A DNA stretch of 64,000 bases from NCBI GenBank assembly GCA_937888715.1, contig CALARU010000235.1:23062-87061 (forward strand), given 5' to 3'. A program made the translations under genes and the position numbers. Numbering within the stretch: position 1 is the stretch's first letter; each line of letters opens with the position of its first letter. Below the pieces are notes generated by a model, which was given only the letters and a program-made list of their open reading frames with translations, made no database searches and was not told the origin of the DNA. Positions 26,859 through 36,803 of this stretch are shown here, piece by piece. The DNA comes from an uncultured Planctomycetaceae bacterium. GTDB lineage: Bacteria; Planctomycetota; Planctomycetia; Gemmatales; Gemmataceae.

Positions 26859-27668
26859 TTAATTTGCAGAAGTTTTAATAACTTCTGAATGCATGATGGA
26901 TATTCTACGGCCATCTTCAAACTCTACCAGAAGCCTGCGCGAGAGAATTTCCTGTGCTAAAACCCTGCCTTTACCTTTTTCAGTTGTTATCAAAGTTCCA
27001 ACATCAGGAAGTTCTTTCTGATGAAGATCATATACATCTTGTTCGAATCGAAGGCAACATTTTAACCTGCCGCACCTTCCTGAAATTTTTGCTGGATCGA
27101 GGGATGCTTTTTGCATGCGAGCCATTTTCATGGAAACCGGAGGCATTTCGATCATGTGAGAGTTGCAGCAGACGGGTTTTCCGCAATCCCCAAAGTCTGC
27201 AAGAAGCTTGGCTTCATCGCGGGCGCCTATCTGCCTCATTTCAATGCGCGTTTGAAATTCCCGGGCAAGGTCTTTTACCAAATCTCGGAAGTCGATTCTG
27301 CTTTCGGAAAGGTAATAAAAGATAAGCCTTTCAGCGCCAAAAAGAAGCTCGGCATCAACCATTGCAAGTTGGATGCCCCGTTTTTCAGAGAGAGAGGCGC
27401 AGGTTTCGAGGGCCTTGGCTTCCAGTTTTTTGTTTTGTGCTATTCGTTGGATATCTTGGGGGGTTGCCTCCCTCACAATGGTTCCAACGGTCGAATCTAT
27501 AAGCCATTTAAGGGTGTTTTCGTTGGATTCGCAAAGAATTTCGCCAGATTCCTGGCCTCGTGGGGTTTGAAGGATAACGGTAGCGCCCTTAACATAAGTT
27601 GTGTGGGCCGCATCATATTCCCCCATCAAGCGCATAGCGCCATGCCTGACGATCCATTTTATTGCCAT
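26859..27668 (-). CDS. PSP1/RicT-like protein
   Basis: This 269-residue protein has the cysteine arrangement of the PSP1 (RicT/YaaT) family: DCGKPVCC and GRCGRLKCCLRFE, within a region that includes ARDEAKLLADFGDCGK. In Bacillus, RicT is part of an Fe-S Ric complex that promotes RNase Y-dependent mRNA maturation. Whether that partner set exists here is unknown. ATG at 27668 gives the best fit; the frame runs 28 codons further upstream without conserved sequence. Confidence 0.82.
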   Translation of the reverse strand: MAIKWIVRHGAMRLMGEYDAAHTTYVKGATVILQTPRGQESGEILCESNENTLKWLIDSTVGTIVREATPQDIQRIAQNKKLEAKALETCASLSEKRGIQLAMVDAELLFGAERLIFYYLSESRIDFRDLVKDLAREFQTRIEMRQIGARDEAKLLADFGDCGKPVCCNSHMIEMPPVSMKMARMQKASLDPAKISGRCGRLKCCLRFEQDVYDLHQKELPDVGTLITTEKGKGRVLAQEILSRRLLVEFEDGRRISIMHSEVIKTSAN

Positions 27669-27798
27669 GACAAAAATGTTCCAAAAGTGATTTATCAAGG
27701 CTAAACAACAATGTATTAAATACGACTTATTAAATTCAAGATAACACAGCATAGCAGGAATGTTTTAGAGTGCCTGTTATGCTTCAAATATAATTTAA

Positions 27799-30700
27799 TT
27801 AATGGTTAAATTGAAAAGCCTTTGAGTTTAGTAATGCCCAAACGAGGTCTTGGGCCCCGATCTGCCTTTTATCGATAGGTTTTCCAAAGGAAGAGATATT
27901 GTTTTGCAGACGGATCAACTCTGTATCCTGAGCACGGAATGCAGCTAAAATTGCGTTTATTTGCATGGGATTTCGTTTAGTTGGCTCTAATTGGAAAATT
28001 TTAACAAGTTCGGATTCTGCCCCGAATGGTTGAACCTGACCAGGGGATTTCGTGAGAGAAATCCTGAATCTTCCCAGAGTATGCTGGGTGCCAAAATTTT
28101 GGATAAGGGTGATTGTTAGCTCACCTTTATCTTTAAATAGTGCTGGGCTTTGAATTTGAAAATAAGCGGAATTTGCTTTTCCAAACTCGGGTGAAATAGC
28201 CCACCCAGTGGTTAAATTATTATCAATAGCTTTTGCGATTGGGAAAGTCGGTTGGTTAAAAGTGGACTTTGGATTTGTAAGGGGCAGAGGTGCAGGTTTC
28301 TGCCCTTCTAGGTTAAAAGTAGCTTTAAATTCGTTGAGAACAAAGTTGCCATTGGGCGCCCGACCCGGCCCCTTAGTCGGCAGGGTGTCGTGAGGTAACA
28401 CTTCAAGCAAAATGCCCGTCCAAGCGTGTTTATCGACTGGAATTTTTACAGTGATGGTTTCTTGGAGTGGATTTTCGCCGCTGGCAAGAAAGCTTCCATC
28501 ATCGAGTTTGGTTAATTTAGCTTTAGATTTCGCAGAGGCAGTAGCGGCTTTGATGTTTTCCCACTCTGCAATTTTGGTATAGGATTTTTCCCACTGGTCT
28601 AAGCGTTGGGTTTCACTTTTCTTGTAAATATTGAGGGCTTCTGTTCTGCGATTAAATTCTTCCACCATGGTTTGGAAATCAGGTTCGCCATCTTTGAGGG
28701 CTTTTAAGCCTGCATTGATTTCGGGCTGAGTTGGAGGCCTGTTTAAAACGCTGAGAAACAATTCTTCAATTAGTTTTGAGTCATCTTTTTGGGTGCCTAG
28801 AAGTTTAGCGATAAGGTTATTTGGGTCGCGAACTGCATCGCCGATAACTGGGCCATTCACCAAGCTTAAAACGGGCCCAAGCATCATGGAGGAAGATCTT
28901 TCACATTCGCAAGCACTTTGGCGTGGGGGCTTACCAAACAATTGAAAGAACCCGCCACCAACATCAACGGAAGCATCAACTAATTGTGCAGCTCTGGTGC
29001 CAGCAGGAACTCCAGGGAGCTTGGTGATAGAGCCAGTTGCGCGGTGAATGGAATCAAAGAGAACCTCGGCAGGCAGCCTGCGAGCCAAAGCGTGAGAGAA
29101 ATTTGACTCATCATCTTTGTTCCAATCATTGGTTTGAACAGAAAGCTGATAAACCCGTGATTTGCAAATAAGCTTGACGATATGCTGGATGTTAAAATCG
29201 CTTTGAATGAATTCTGAGGCGAGTTTTTCAAGGAGTTTGGGGTTTGAAGAAGGATTTCCGGCTCGGATATCGTCAATCGGTTCAATAAAGCCAACGCCCA
29301 TTAAGTAGGCCCATTGCCTGTTGACAAAGCTGCGGGCAAAATAAGGATTTTCTTTAGAAGTTACCCAGTGGGCCAACTGCTGTCTTCTGCTCGAGTTGTC
29401 TGCCGCTTTGTCTTTTAAAGCGAAAGGGAATTGAGGTTGTGCAACCAATCCCGTTCGTTCGTGTTTCATTTCCCCAGATTTAGAATCTTGGATCACTTCA
29501 ACAAGAGGTTGGGCCCCTTCAACAGCACTGCCACCGACTTTTTGGCCTTTGTATTTTTGGTCTTCCACCCTTGATATTTGGGCAAAGTAAGCCGAAAGTT
29601 GGTAATACTGGTCTTGGGTCCAGCGCTCGAATGGATGGTCGTGGCATTTGTTGCAATTAAATCGGACGCCCAGAAATAGGTGGGTGCTATTTTCTGCAGC
29701 AGCAGCGGGGTCGCGCAATATTTTAAAGTAGCTTGCTGCGGGGTTTTCCAAATTCGATCCCGAACTGGTGAGTATATCGCTGGCAAATTTGTTGTAGGGT
29801 TTGTTGGTAGCGATTAAATCACGAATGTAACTATAAAGCTTGGCTGCGCCTTGATCGCCCAAATACAATTTGTTGACTTGTAAAAGATCGGCCCATTTGT
29901 TTGTCCAATGTTCAATGTAATCGGGTGAGCCAACGAGTTTGTCAATCACTTCGTCGCGCTTAACCTTGCTATCGCGTTTGTCTGCAAGAAAAGTTTTTAC
30001 AGCTTCAGAAGTTGGGGGCAGGCCTGTAAGATCAAGGGTGATTCTGCGCAGAAACTCGGTGTCACTGCATAGCCCACTAGGTAGGACTTTGATGGATTGA
30101 AGTTTTTCGTAAACCAAGTGATCAATGAAGTTGTTTTCGATCTGCGGTTCCCATTTAAAATTCTTGCGATCGCCCATGATAATAAAAGTAGAGGCTGCAT
30201 AATTACCTTCAAATCTTGCAAGAACCGTGGCTTCTCCCCTTCTTAAGCCTTGCACTACGCCGTTCTTTTCTACAAGCGCTGCTTCAATATTGCTGCTTTC
30301 AAGAAATGCTTCAGCAGTAACATCTCGGCTGGTGTTGTCTGGGTAGAAAGCTTTAACAAGCATTTGTTGTTTCATGCCTGGAAGTGGAAGTACGAAATCT
30401 TTAGGGAAGACTTCGATTCTGGAAACCTTAGGGGTGGAAGGATCAAACTTAACGCCTTCGGCAATCCATTTGCGGAGGATTTCGTAGGTTCGGTCGCCTG
30501 GCTGAATGACAGATCCGCCAGCATGAGGGGTCTGCCCCGAGGCTTTAAGCAGCATAAGGCTAGAATCTGGAGCAGCTCGGTTAAATCTTCGTCCCTCAAG
30601 ATCATCGGTAAGTGATCTGTGATCAAAAAGTGAATCGTAGCCACGAAGGCTTAATTTAAAGCCATTTTTTCCTTCAGCAGAACCATGGCAGGTGCCTTGA

Positions 30701-31143
30701 TTGCAACCCGTTCGGGCAAGGAGAGGCATCACATCGTTGATAAAGCTGGTGGGTGCCAGGCTTTTAGTTTGAGAAATTTTGATGGGAATGGAAATACTCT
30801 GCCCATCAAAAGAGGCTGAAATCATGCCTGTGCCATCTTTGAGAGGAGAAATAATGCCCGAGGGGGAAATTTTGACTAGATCTTCGGGAACAGTCCATTT
30901 TCCAATGCGGGTGAGGTCAGCATTATCGCCCGTGCTTAAAATGCCCGTCAGTAAAACTTGGGAATAAGAGAAAGGGCCAACAAGGTCGAGAGAAAGGGGG
31001 GTGATAAAGATTTTTTCAACTTTAGCACCGGCGGGCAGCTTTTCGGGCTCTTGCGCTTGGCTTAGATTTGCCTGAGTAAAAAAAAGCATTACTAGGGTAA
31101 ATGTAGCGGTCATGGTTATATTTTTGGGGAAACGATTATTCAT
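27799..31143 (-). CDS. secreted DUF1549/DUF1553 protein
   Basis: At 1114 residues, with an N-terminal signal peptide (to about residue 30), an Ig-like beta region, a CNQGTCHGS motif near residue 147, then DUF1549 with CNKCHDHPFERWTQ and DUF1553 with SFVNRQWAYLMG. The CxxCH is a plausible heme c site. These large proteins are almost diagnostic for Planctomycetes and relatives; their biochemical role is not established. A strong AGGAG precedes the ATG. It is 36 bases after a WD40-PSCyt1 gene in the same orientation, so the two are likely an operon. Confidence 0.88.
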   Translation of the reverse strand: MNNRFPKNITMTATFTLVMLFFTQANLSQAQEPEKLPAGAKVEKIFITPLSLDLVGPFSYSQVLLTGILSTGDNADLTRIGKWTVPEDLVKISPSGIISPLKDGTGMISASFDGQSISIPIKISQTKSLAPTSFINDVMPLLARTGCNQGTCHGSAEGKNGFKLSLRGYDSLFDHRSLTDDLEGRRFNRAAPDSSLMLLKASGQTPHAGGSVIQPGDRTYEILRKWIAEGVKFDPSTPKVSRIEVFPKDFVLPLPGMKQQMLVKAFYPDNTSRDVTAEAFLESSNIEAALVEKNGVVQGLRRGEATVLARFEGNYAASTFIIMGDRKNFKWEPQIENNFIDHLVYEKLQSIKVLPSGLCSDTEFLRRITLDLTGLPPTSEAVKTFLADKRDSKVKRDEVIDKLVGSPDYIEHWTNKWADLLQVNKLYLGDQGAAKLYSYIRDLIATNKPYNKFASDILTSSGSNLENPAASYFKILRDPAAAAENSTHLFLGVRFNCNKCHDHPFERWTQDQYYQLSAYFAQISRVEDQKYKGQKVGGSAVEGAQPLVEVIQDSKSGEMKHERTGLVAQPQFPFALKDKAADNSSRRQQLAHWVTSKENPYFARSFVNRQWAYLMGVGFIEPIDDIRAGNPSSNPKLLEKLASEFIQSDFNIQHIVKLICKSRVYQLSVQTNDWNKDDESNFSHALARRLPAEVLFDSIHRATGSITKLPGVPAGTRAAQLVDASVDVGGGFFQLFGKPPRQSACECERSSSMMLGPVLSLVNGPVIGDAVRDPNNLIAKLLGTQKDDSKLIEELFLSVLNRPPTQPEINAGLKALKDGEPDFQTMVEEFNRRTEALNIYKKSETQRLDQWEKSYTKIAEWENIKAATASAKSKAKLTKLDDGSFLASGENPLQETITVKIPVDKHAWTGILLEVLPHDTLPTKGPGRAPNGNFVLNEFKATFNLEGQKPAPLPLTNPKSTFNQPTFPIAKAIDNNLTTGWAISPEFGKANSAYFQIQSPALFKDKGELTITLIQNFGTQHTLGRFRISLTKSPGQVQPFGAESELVKIFQLEPTKRNPMQINAILAAFRAQDTELIRLQNNISSFGKPIDKRQIGAQDLVWALLNSKAFQFNH

Positions 31144-31179
31144 ATTTACAATCTCCTGAAAGCAGGCTTCGTAGGTGTT

Positions 31180-32643
31180 TTAGTTTTTACTAACTGTAAT
31201 TGGTACTGGAACGAATTCTTTTTCTTTTTCCCCGGTGGGAACTTTGAACAATTTAACAGTACCATCAAATCCAGCGGCTGCGATTTTTGTGCCATCTGGC
31301 GTGAAAGCTAAGGAATAGATGGGGGTTAGCCCGGTTTCAATTCGGGTTACTACCTTGCCATCCTCTGCCTGATAAACTTTAATAAATCCGTTACCATCCA
31401 AGCTGCTTCCCGCTGCGAATAAAGCGCCATTTTTGTCGAAACAAGTGGCATAAATCCTGCCTGAAATGGCCTCGTACTCACGCACTTTATTGGCATCATC
31501 ACCGATGACACGCTTGGTAACCCGGTGCATTTTGTATAGCCTTGGAATGCCGTCGGATCCCCCTATTAAGAGTTCTTCATAAACTTTTTCTGCAGCATCG
31601 GTACCCTCAGCACCTTTAACCATGGTTTTATCTTTACGGGGACGGACAGAAACAGTTTGAAGTCCGCCTTTAAGGGCTCCGGGGGTGATGCTGGTGATAT
31701 TGTCGATAAAGCGTTGGGTTGCAATTTCGGTTAGTTTCATGGAGCGATCTCTGCTAATGGAAGCCAGAAAAAGCCCATCGCGGGAAAAAGCAGTACCCAG
31801 AACCCAATCGGTGTGGGCGCCTTGATAAAGGATTTGTTTGCCCGTCGTAGCGTCGATTGCCCGAACGGAGTTGTCGGCGCAGCCATAGGCGATTTTTGAG
31901 CCATCTGGGGACCAGCTAACCCCATAAATGGTGTCAAAAGTTGAAGGGGCGGAAAGGGCGAGCTTTTTCTTGGCAACATCCCAGACTTGGATTTCTCCAA
32001 AACGGCCAGGCGAGCCAGCAGCCGCTGCAATTTGTTTGCCATCCGGTGAAAACGCAAGAGATTCGATTCTTTCTGCAAGGCCGATAAGCCTTCCTAGAAT
32101 TTCGGATCCATCGGCTTTGTGCAGAATGATTTCATGGTAACCAGAAACGGCTAAGATTTGGCCATCTGGAGAGAAATCGATTGAAGTGATTACAGGTGGG
32201 AGTGAGTAAATCGGAGGATGTTCTGGGTCAACAAGTTTCTTGGCGGATTTAGGTGAATCGTCCTTGGCGCCTTCTGAAATCCATTTGCGAACCAGTTCCG
32301 TTTGATCCTTGGTTAAAGGATCCTTTCCTTTGGGCATTTCGGCTTTTTGGTCTGCATGGGCAATCATAACTTGGTAAATGTTACTTTTTGTTGGGTCTCC
32401 CGAGACGATTTGAACTTTGTCTCGGTCTCCCTTTAAAAATAAAGAGGGATAGTCAATCATCATATAGCTGCCTTGAACTTTTGCTGGTTGGTGGCAACCC
32501 TGACAGTTTTGTTGGAAAATCGGCCTAATATCTTTGAAATAACTTGTGAGGGTGTTTGTTTTGACTTTATCTTCTGCAGCAATTATGCTTTGAGGCAGAA
32601 TCAAGGCAAGAAATGCCAGAGGTAATGTTAGGGGTGGTTTCAT
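31180..32643 (-). CDS. WD40-repeat protein with PSCyt1 cytochrome domain
   Basis: This 487-residue protein begins with a signal peptide (MKPPLTLPLAFLALILPQS), followed by a PSCyt1-type domain with CQGCH and a conserved MPKGKDPL segment, then WD40 repeats (several SPDGxxI(A/L) units) forming a probable propeller. The pairing with a DUF1549/DUF1553 protein is typical of planctomycetes and suggests a periplasmic or surface multiheme/propeller complex. ATG at 32643 is chosen because it opens the signal peptide. Confidence 0.86.
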   Translation of the reverse strand: MKPPLTLPLAFLALILPQSIIAAEDKVKTNTLTSYFKDIRPIFQQNCQGCHQPAKVQGSYMMIDYPSLFLKGDRDKVQIVSGDPTKSNIYQVMIAHADQKAEMPKGKDPLTKDQTELVRKWISEGAKDDSPKSAKKLVDPEHPPIYSLPPVITSIDFSPDGQILAVSGYHEIILHKADGSEILGRLIGLAERIESLAFSPDGKQIAAAAGSPGRFGEIQVWDVAKKKLALSAPSTFDTIYGVSWSPDGSKIAYGCADNSVRAIDATTGKQILYQGAHTDWVLGTAFSRDGLFLASISRDRSMKLTEIATQRFIDNITSITPGALKGGLQTVSVRPRKDKTMVKGAEGTDAAEKVYEELLIGGSDGIPRLYKMHRVTKRVIGDDANKVREYEAISGRIYATCFDKNGALFAAGSSLDGNGFIKVYQAEDGKVVTRIETGLTPIYSLAFTPDGTKIAAAGFDGTVKLFKVPTGEKEKEFVPVPITVSKN

Positions 32644-32832
32644 GTTCAATTCGGGTTCTACCAGAAAATTTAGTGGGTTGTCAAAAACCTTTTGGAAGGA
32701 ATAACCATACCTATATTGGCAATAAAAAACCATTTCTGCAAGCAAGATATCTGAAAAGCGGTATTGCTATACGCAAAAGTATTGTGAATCCTTGTTAGTA
32801 TTGTAGATAACCAAAGGTTTTAGGGGATAGTC

Positions 32833-33915
32833 ATGCGAATAGGAAATTGGCAATTATCGTTACTTGCATTAATGTTGCTTGGGGCGACTTCTTGGGCTCA
32901 GGAAGGCGGGAAAAAGAAAGATTTTACCCCAAAAATCCCTATCAAATCCCTGAAATCTTGGATCATGGATCTTAAAGATAAAGATGCCAGTGTTCGAGAT
33001 ATTGCACTTAGTGCAATTCCAAATTATGGTTCTTCCACTTCTGAAGCAATTCCTGCGGTAATTGATCGGTGCCTTGATCCCGATGCGGGGGTGCGGGTAA
33101 AAGCGGTGATGGCGCTAAGCGTGCTTGAAATTTTAGACAAGGATATTGCCAGAACGGTTGATACCCTTGCAAAAAGGGCCCAGGAAGACCCCCAAGCTCA
33201 GGTACGTTATCTTGCAATCAATGCCCTACAAAGATTTGATCCTGTAGATGCTAGAAGGACTATAGCTGCTTTAGTCGAAGCTTCAAAATATCAAAACTCT
33301 TATGAAGTAAGAAGGATTGCTTTGATCGCTCTTGTAAAGTTTGGTATGGATAAAACAACAGGGCCCGATACCAAAGCTGTAACAGCGGCTTTGGTTGCTT
33401 TGAAAGACCCTGCAATTCCTGTTCGATATGCAGCCATTACTGCAATTGCACTTTTAGGAAAACCAAATAATCCTGTGGTATCTGCTGGGGTAGAAAAAGC
33501 GTTGACAGATCTAGCCAATGGTACCGATAAAATCTTCGCAATTTGGGCTAAAGTAGGCTTGGCAAATCAAGATGTGTTAAGTACTGCAACCCATGTTAAG
33601 TTCATAAGCCAAATGTTGAAGCAAAGTGATCTGCAAGTAAAGTTAGAAGCCATGCGTGCAATTTCTGTAATAGGGGCTCTTGCTAAACCAACTGTTCCAG
33701 ATTTGATTGATCTTCTTGAAGATAAAGATAACTTTGTAGTTTTTAACGCTTGCCTTACACTTGGAAGCCTTAATGTCGAGGCAAGAGAAGCAAAAGAACC
33801 CTTAACGAAGCTTATTGCCAAAAAAGACGTGATCGAACCTGTCAAGCAAGCTGCGACTAATGCATTGGAATCATTGAAAGGCATTACCCCAAAACCGATG
33901 CCAAAAACGCCATGA
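32833..33915 (+). CDS. secreted HEAT-repeat protein
   Basis: A 360-residue protein with an N-terminal signal peptide (cleavage probably after TSWA) and six to eight HEAT-like helical repeats, such as KDASVRDIALSAIPNYG and DPAIPVRYAAITAIALLG. HEAT arrays usually serve as protein-binding scaffolds. It is divergent from the PSCyt1 gene and convergent with the UbiD gene. An AGGGGAT lies just before the ATG. I cannot name its partner. Confidence 0.82.
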   Translation: MRIGNWQLSLLALMLLGATSWAQEGGKKKDFTPKIPIKSLKSWIMDLKDKDASVRDIALSAIPNYGSSTSEAIPAVIDRCLDPDAGVRVKAVMALSVLEILDKDIARTVDTLAKRAQEDPQAQVRYLAINALQRFDPVDARRTIAALVEASKYQNSYEVRRIALIALVKFGMDKTTGPDTKAVTAALVALKDPAIPVRYAAITAIALLGKPNNPVVSAGVEKALTDLANGTDKIFAIWAKVGLANQDVLSTATHVKFISQMLKQSDLQVKLEAMRAISVIGALAKPTVPDLIDLLEDKDNFVVFNACLTLGSLNVEAREAKEPLTKLIAKKDVIEPVKQAATNALESLKGITPKPMPKTP

Positions 33916-33926
33916 TTTGAGCTACA

Positions 33927-35777
33927 TTAAATAATACCATGAAGGGGGCCGCCTCTGGCTCCCAAGGCATCTACAGCTCTTTCCACCGCGGGATCTTCGA
34001 TTAATGCTGGTGCATGGTGCGGTTTGCTTCGTGCATCAATCACCAAAGATCCATGGCATCCCCAATGCTTGTCACTAATAACCGAACCTATGCCGTGGAT
34101 ATCTTTGGCTGGATTGGTCTTGGTGAAAACAGTCCACAGGAAATTCCCCTGACTTGCACTTGTGAAGTCACTGTCATCGACCAGTAAAACCATGGGGAAT
34201 TGATTGATGGAATCTGAGGGGTTAAATGCATCGCAGAAATACAAAGCATCATGATTTTGTGGAGTTTGAAAGGGTGGAGATTTGATGGCAAGTATGCCAG
34301 GCAGGCAAACCCTGGGTGCCTCAAAACCATTTGGAAGATTTAGTTTTTCAGGGATCGTCGTTGGTAGCGTTCTTCGAACCGGGCCTGCTGCAGCAAATAC
34401 CACTTTAGATCCAAGGTTTAAACCACTGCCGCTGTAATCAAGCGTGTCCATGGTTGTGCGTGTATGAAAATGAAGATCGTTGGTTAAATCAATTCGTTCG
34501 AGCAGATGTCTTAAAAACAATGGAATATCTTTAATGTCTAATTCTGGATTATCTTCTTTTGCAATGATCAATAGGAATTTTGCAAGAGAGAGTTGCCCTT
34601 GTCCCAATATTGCATTTGCGGCAGTCAGTAACTCTTGGGGTCTTTCGATGGTGTTGTAAGGGGTGTAGCGCTCGCTGCCTATGGCTAGTAACAAAGGATG
34701 AACCCCTGCTGCATCGACTGCATTAACGGCATGTACACCTGGGATGACGGTGGGAAGAATGGGGGCGGTCAATTCATGGATTAATTCCCCAAATGCTGTG
34801 TCTTCTTGGGGCGGTCTACCCACCACGGTGAATGGCCAAATTGCATTAGTTCTGTGGTATACCGCTTCCACTTTCATTACAGGGAAATCATGTGCAAGGC
34901 TGTAGTAGCCAAGGTGGTCTCCAAAAGGTCCTTCAGGTAAAAGCCTGCTGGGATCAACAATGCCGACGATGCAGAAGTCTGCTTCTGCAGGCATTAGGAT
35001 GGGTTGAATATCTGGGGATGGCATAGGAAACTTAACCAAGTCCATACGTCTGCCTCCGAGGGCCCCAGCAAAGCATATTTCGGGCATTGCTTCGGGTAAA
35101 GGCATAACGGCAGCAACTGCAAGGCTTGGAGGGCCACCTACTGAAATAGCCACTCGGAATGGTTTGTTATTGTTGATGGCTTTGCTGTGATGAACGCCAA
35201 TGCCTCTATGTAGCTGGTAGTGCAATCCAATTTCTTCATTGGTTTTGTATTGGTTGCCTGATAATTGAATGCGATACATGCCAATGTTTGAAAACCTCCA
35301 ACCGGGGCTCTCAACATCTTCGGTATGAACTTGAGGCAGAGTGACAAAAGCTCCCCCATCCTTTGGCCAGCAAACTAATTGAGGCAGTTTGGAAATAAGG
35401 GTTTGGTTTTCTAACAAAGGACCTTTATTTACAATTCTGGGCAGCGAGTTCCATAAACCAGAAAACAACTTAGGCCATAGAAGTGGATTCCGCATTACTT
35501 TTTCCGGGTTAGCCTTGCAGGCAACCATAGCTTCCACGGTGGCGAGTTGATGCCGGAATATGAACTTTGCACGGGCAATGTTCCCAAATAGATTACTCAC
35601 CATGGGGAATTTTGAGTTCTTTACGTTGGTAAAGAATATAGCTGGGCCATTTGCCTGAAAGACTCTTCGATGGATAGCCGCGGCTTCGAGATGGGGATCG
35701 ACTTCAACATCGATACGAATCAAGTGTTTGTTTTTTTCAAGATCCGTGACGCACTGTCTTAAATTTCGATAGCTCAT
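33927..35777 (-). CDS. UbiD-family decarboxylase
   Basis: A 616-residue protein of the UbiD family, which uses prenylated FMN to decarboxylate aromatic or alpha,beta-unsaturated acids. Visible hallmarks include the N-terminal DVEVDPHLEAAAIHRR, LPEGPFGDHLGYY, and AFGELIHELTAPILP, which carries the conserved acidic residues. The length fits the long menaquinone-decarboxylase-like subgroup better than classic UbiD of about 490 residues, so a role in quinone biosynthesis is plausible, but no other quinone genes are adjacent. The enzyme would need UbiX from elsewhere. Confidence 0.85.
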   Translation of the reverse strand: MSYRNLRQCVTDLEKNKHLIRIDVEVDPHLEAAAIHRRVFQANGPAIFFTNVKNSKFPMVSNLFGNIARAKFIFRHQLATVEAMVACKANPEKVMRNPLLWPKLFSGLWNSLPRIVNKGPLLENQTLISKLPQLVCWPKDGGAFVTLPQVHTEDVESPGWRFSNIGMYRIQLSGNQYKTNEEIGLHYQLHRGIGVHHSKAINNNKPFRVAISVGGPPSLAVAAVMPLPEAMPEICFAGALGGRRMDLVKFPMPSPDIQPILMPAEADFCIVGIVDPSRLLPEGPFGDHLGYYSLAHDFPVMKVEAVYHRTNAIWPFTVVGRPPQEDTAFGELIHELTAPILPTVIPGVHAVNAVDAAGVHPLLLAIGSERYTPYNTIERPQELLTAANAILGQGQLSLAKFLLIIAKEDNPELDIKDIPLFLRHLLERIDLTNDLHFHTRTTMDTLDYSGSGLNLGSKVVFAAAGPVRRTLPTTIPEKLNLPNGFEAPRVCLPGILAIKSPPFQTPQNHDALYFCDAFNPSDSINQFPMVLLVDDSDFTSASQGNFLWTVFTKTNPAKDIHGIGSVISDKHWGCHGSLVIDARSKPHHAPALIEDPAVERAVDALGARGGPLHGII

Positions 35778-35966
35778 TGTAATAAATCCTTAAATTGATG
35801 CTTCATTTATAGACATATTTAACGATTAAGCAGTAGAAATCGTCCTTTTCTTTTAAATATAACGGTTAACTGGATGCGGAGGGCCAGAATCTAGATGTAC
35901 GGAAGCTGATTTGCATAAAGTTTGATTGTTTCAGGGTCGATCCATTTAAAACGACGGAAGCCTTTA

Positions 35967-36021
35967 CCGTAACCAAAGCAATAGTGTTGGTTGCGGTTTC
36001 AACTGTTTTTATTTGTTTTTT
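35967..36021 (+). promoter_or_regulatory. leader hairpin with U tract before hemolysin III-like gene
   Basis: Arms CCGTAACCAA and TTGGTTGCGG (one G-U pair) around a 10-base loop, followed within about 10 bases by TGTTTTTATTTGTTTTTT. It has the form of an intrinsic terminator but lies 13 bases before the plus-strand gene start with no upstream plus-strand gene, so it may be an attenuator in the 5' leader. A short ACGG (35954-35957) could compete for the left arm. Confidence 0.45.
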
Positions 36022-36033
36022 ATAGGTGTTCGG

Positions 36034-36786
36034 ATGATTGAAGTAATGCAAATTAGAGAGCCCGTAAGCGCCTTGACACATGGTGCTTGGGTGCTGTTTT
36101 GCATTCCTGCGACGGTATTACTGATGAGGCGGACCCGTAATGATAAGCTGAAATCCATCGGGTTGTTGGTGTATGGATTGACCATGCTTGCGTGCTTTGC
36201 AAGTAGCTGTTTATTTCATTCTGTTTGGGGTTCGGAAAGAATTGTCGAAACATGCAGATCACTGGATCATGTATGCATATTTTTATTCATTGCAGGCACT
36301 TGTACGCCAATCGCTTTAGTGTTTATGGAAAAGCGCTGGCGATTCATGTTCTTATCCAGCATGTGGTTTTTTTCCTGCGCTGGAATATCAGTTATTGTGA
36401 GTGGTACCACCATGCCCTTATACGTGAGAACCACGGTCTATCTCATGTTGGGTTGGATGGGGTTGTTTCTTTATATTCAATTGTTGAAAAAGTTGCCTGA
36501 AAGGAAAGCTAGGCCCTTCATCATGGGTGGAATTATTTACAGCTTGGGAGCTGCATTTAATTTGGCCCACCAACCCGTGATCATTCCAGGATTAATTGGC
36601 CCTCATGAAGTTTTTCACTTGGTGGTAATCCTCGGAAGCCTAACCCATTACTACTTCATGATAAAAACATTGGCGGGTTATTCGAAACCTCTCGACTTCG
36701 CCATGGAAATGTATGATAATCCCATCTTGATTGGTAATGATGCAAGTTGTTTGCAAGAAATTCCAATGTCACGAAAATCAGCCTGA
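36034..36786 (+). CDS. hemolysin III / PAQR-like membrane protein
   Basis: A 250-residue polytopic protein with about seven membrane segments and the HlyIII/PAQR motifs: LTHGAW, SSCLFHSVW, DHVCIFLFIAGTCTP and HEVFHLVVILGSLTHYY. The conserved Ser, Asp and His residues form a zinc site in related ceramidase-like receptors. The name hemolysin is historical; enzymatic activity is unproven. ATG at 36034 is preferred over a TTG at 36013. Confidence 0.85.
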   Translation: MIEVMQIREPVSALTHGAWVLFCIPATVLLMRRTRNDKLKSIGLLVYGLTMLACFASSCLFHSVWGSERIVETCRSLDHVCIFLFIAGTCTPIALVFMEKRWRFMFLSSMWFFSCAGISVIVSGTTMPLYVRTTVYLMLGWMGLFLYIQLLKKLPERKARPFIMGGIIYSLGAAFNLAHQPVIIPGLIGPHEVFHLVVILGSLTHYYFMIKTLAGYSKPLDFAMEMYDNPILIGNDASCLQEIPMSRKSA

Positions 36787-36803
36787 ATTCGAATGCAGTT
36801 GAA

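Noticed and set aside
35866..36081. Minus-strand 71-codon frame between the UbiD and hemolysin III-like genes
   Set aside because: Low-complexity sequence overlapping the leader hairpin and the plus-strand gene start; no family resemblance.
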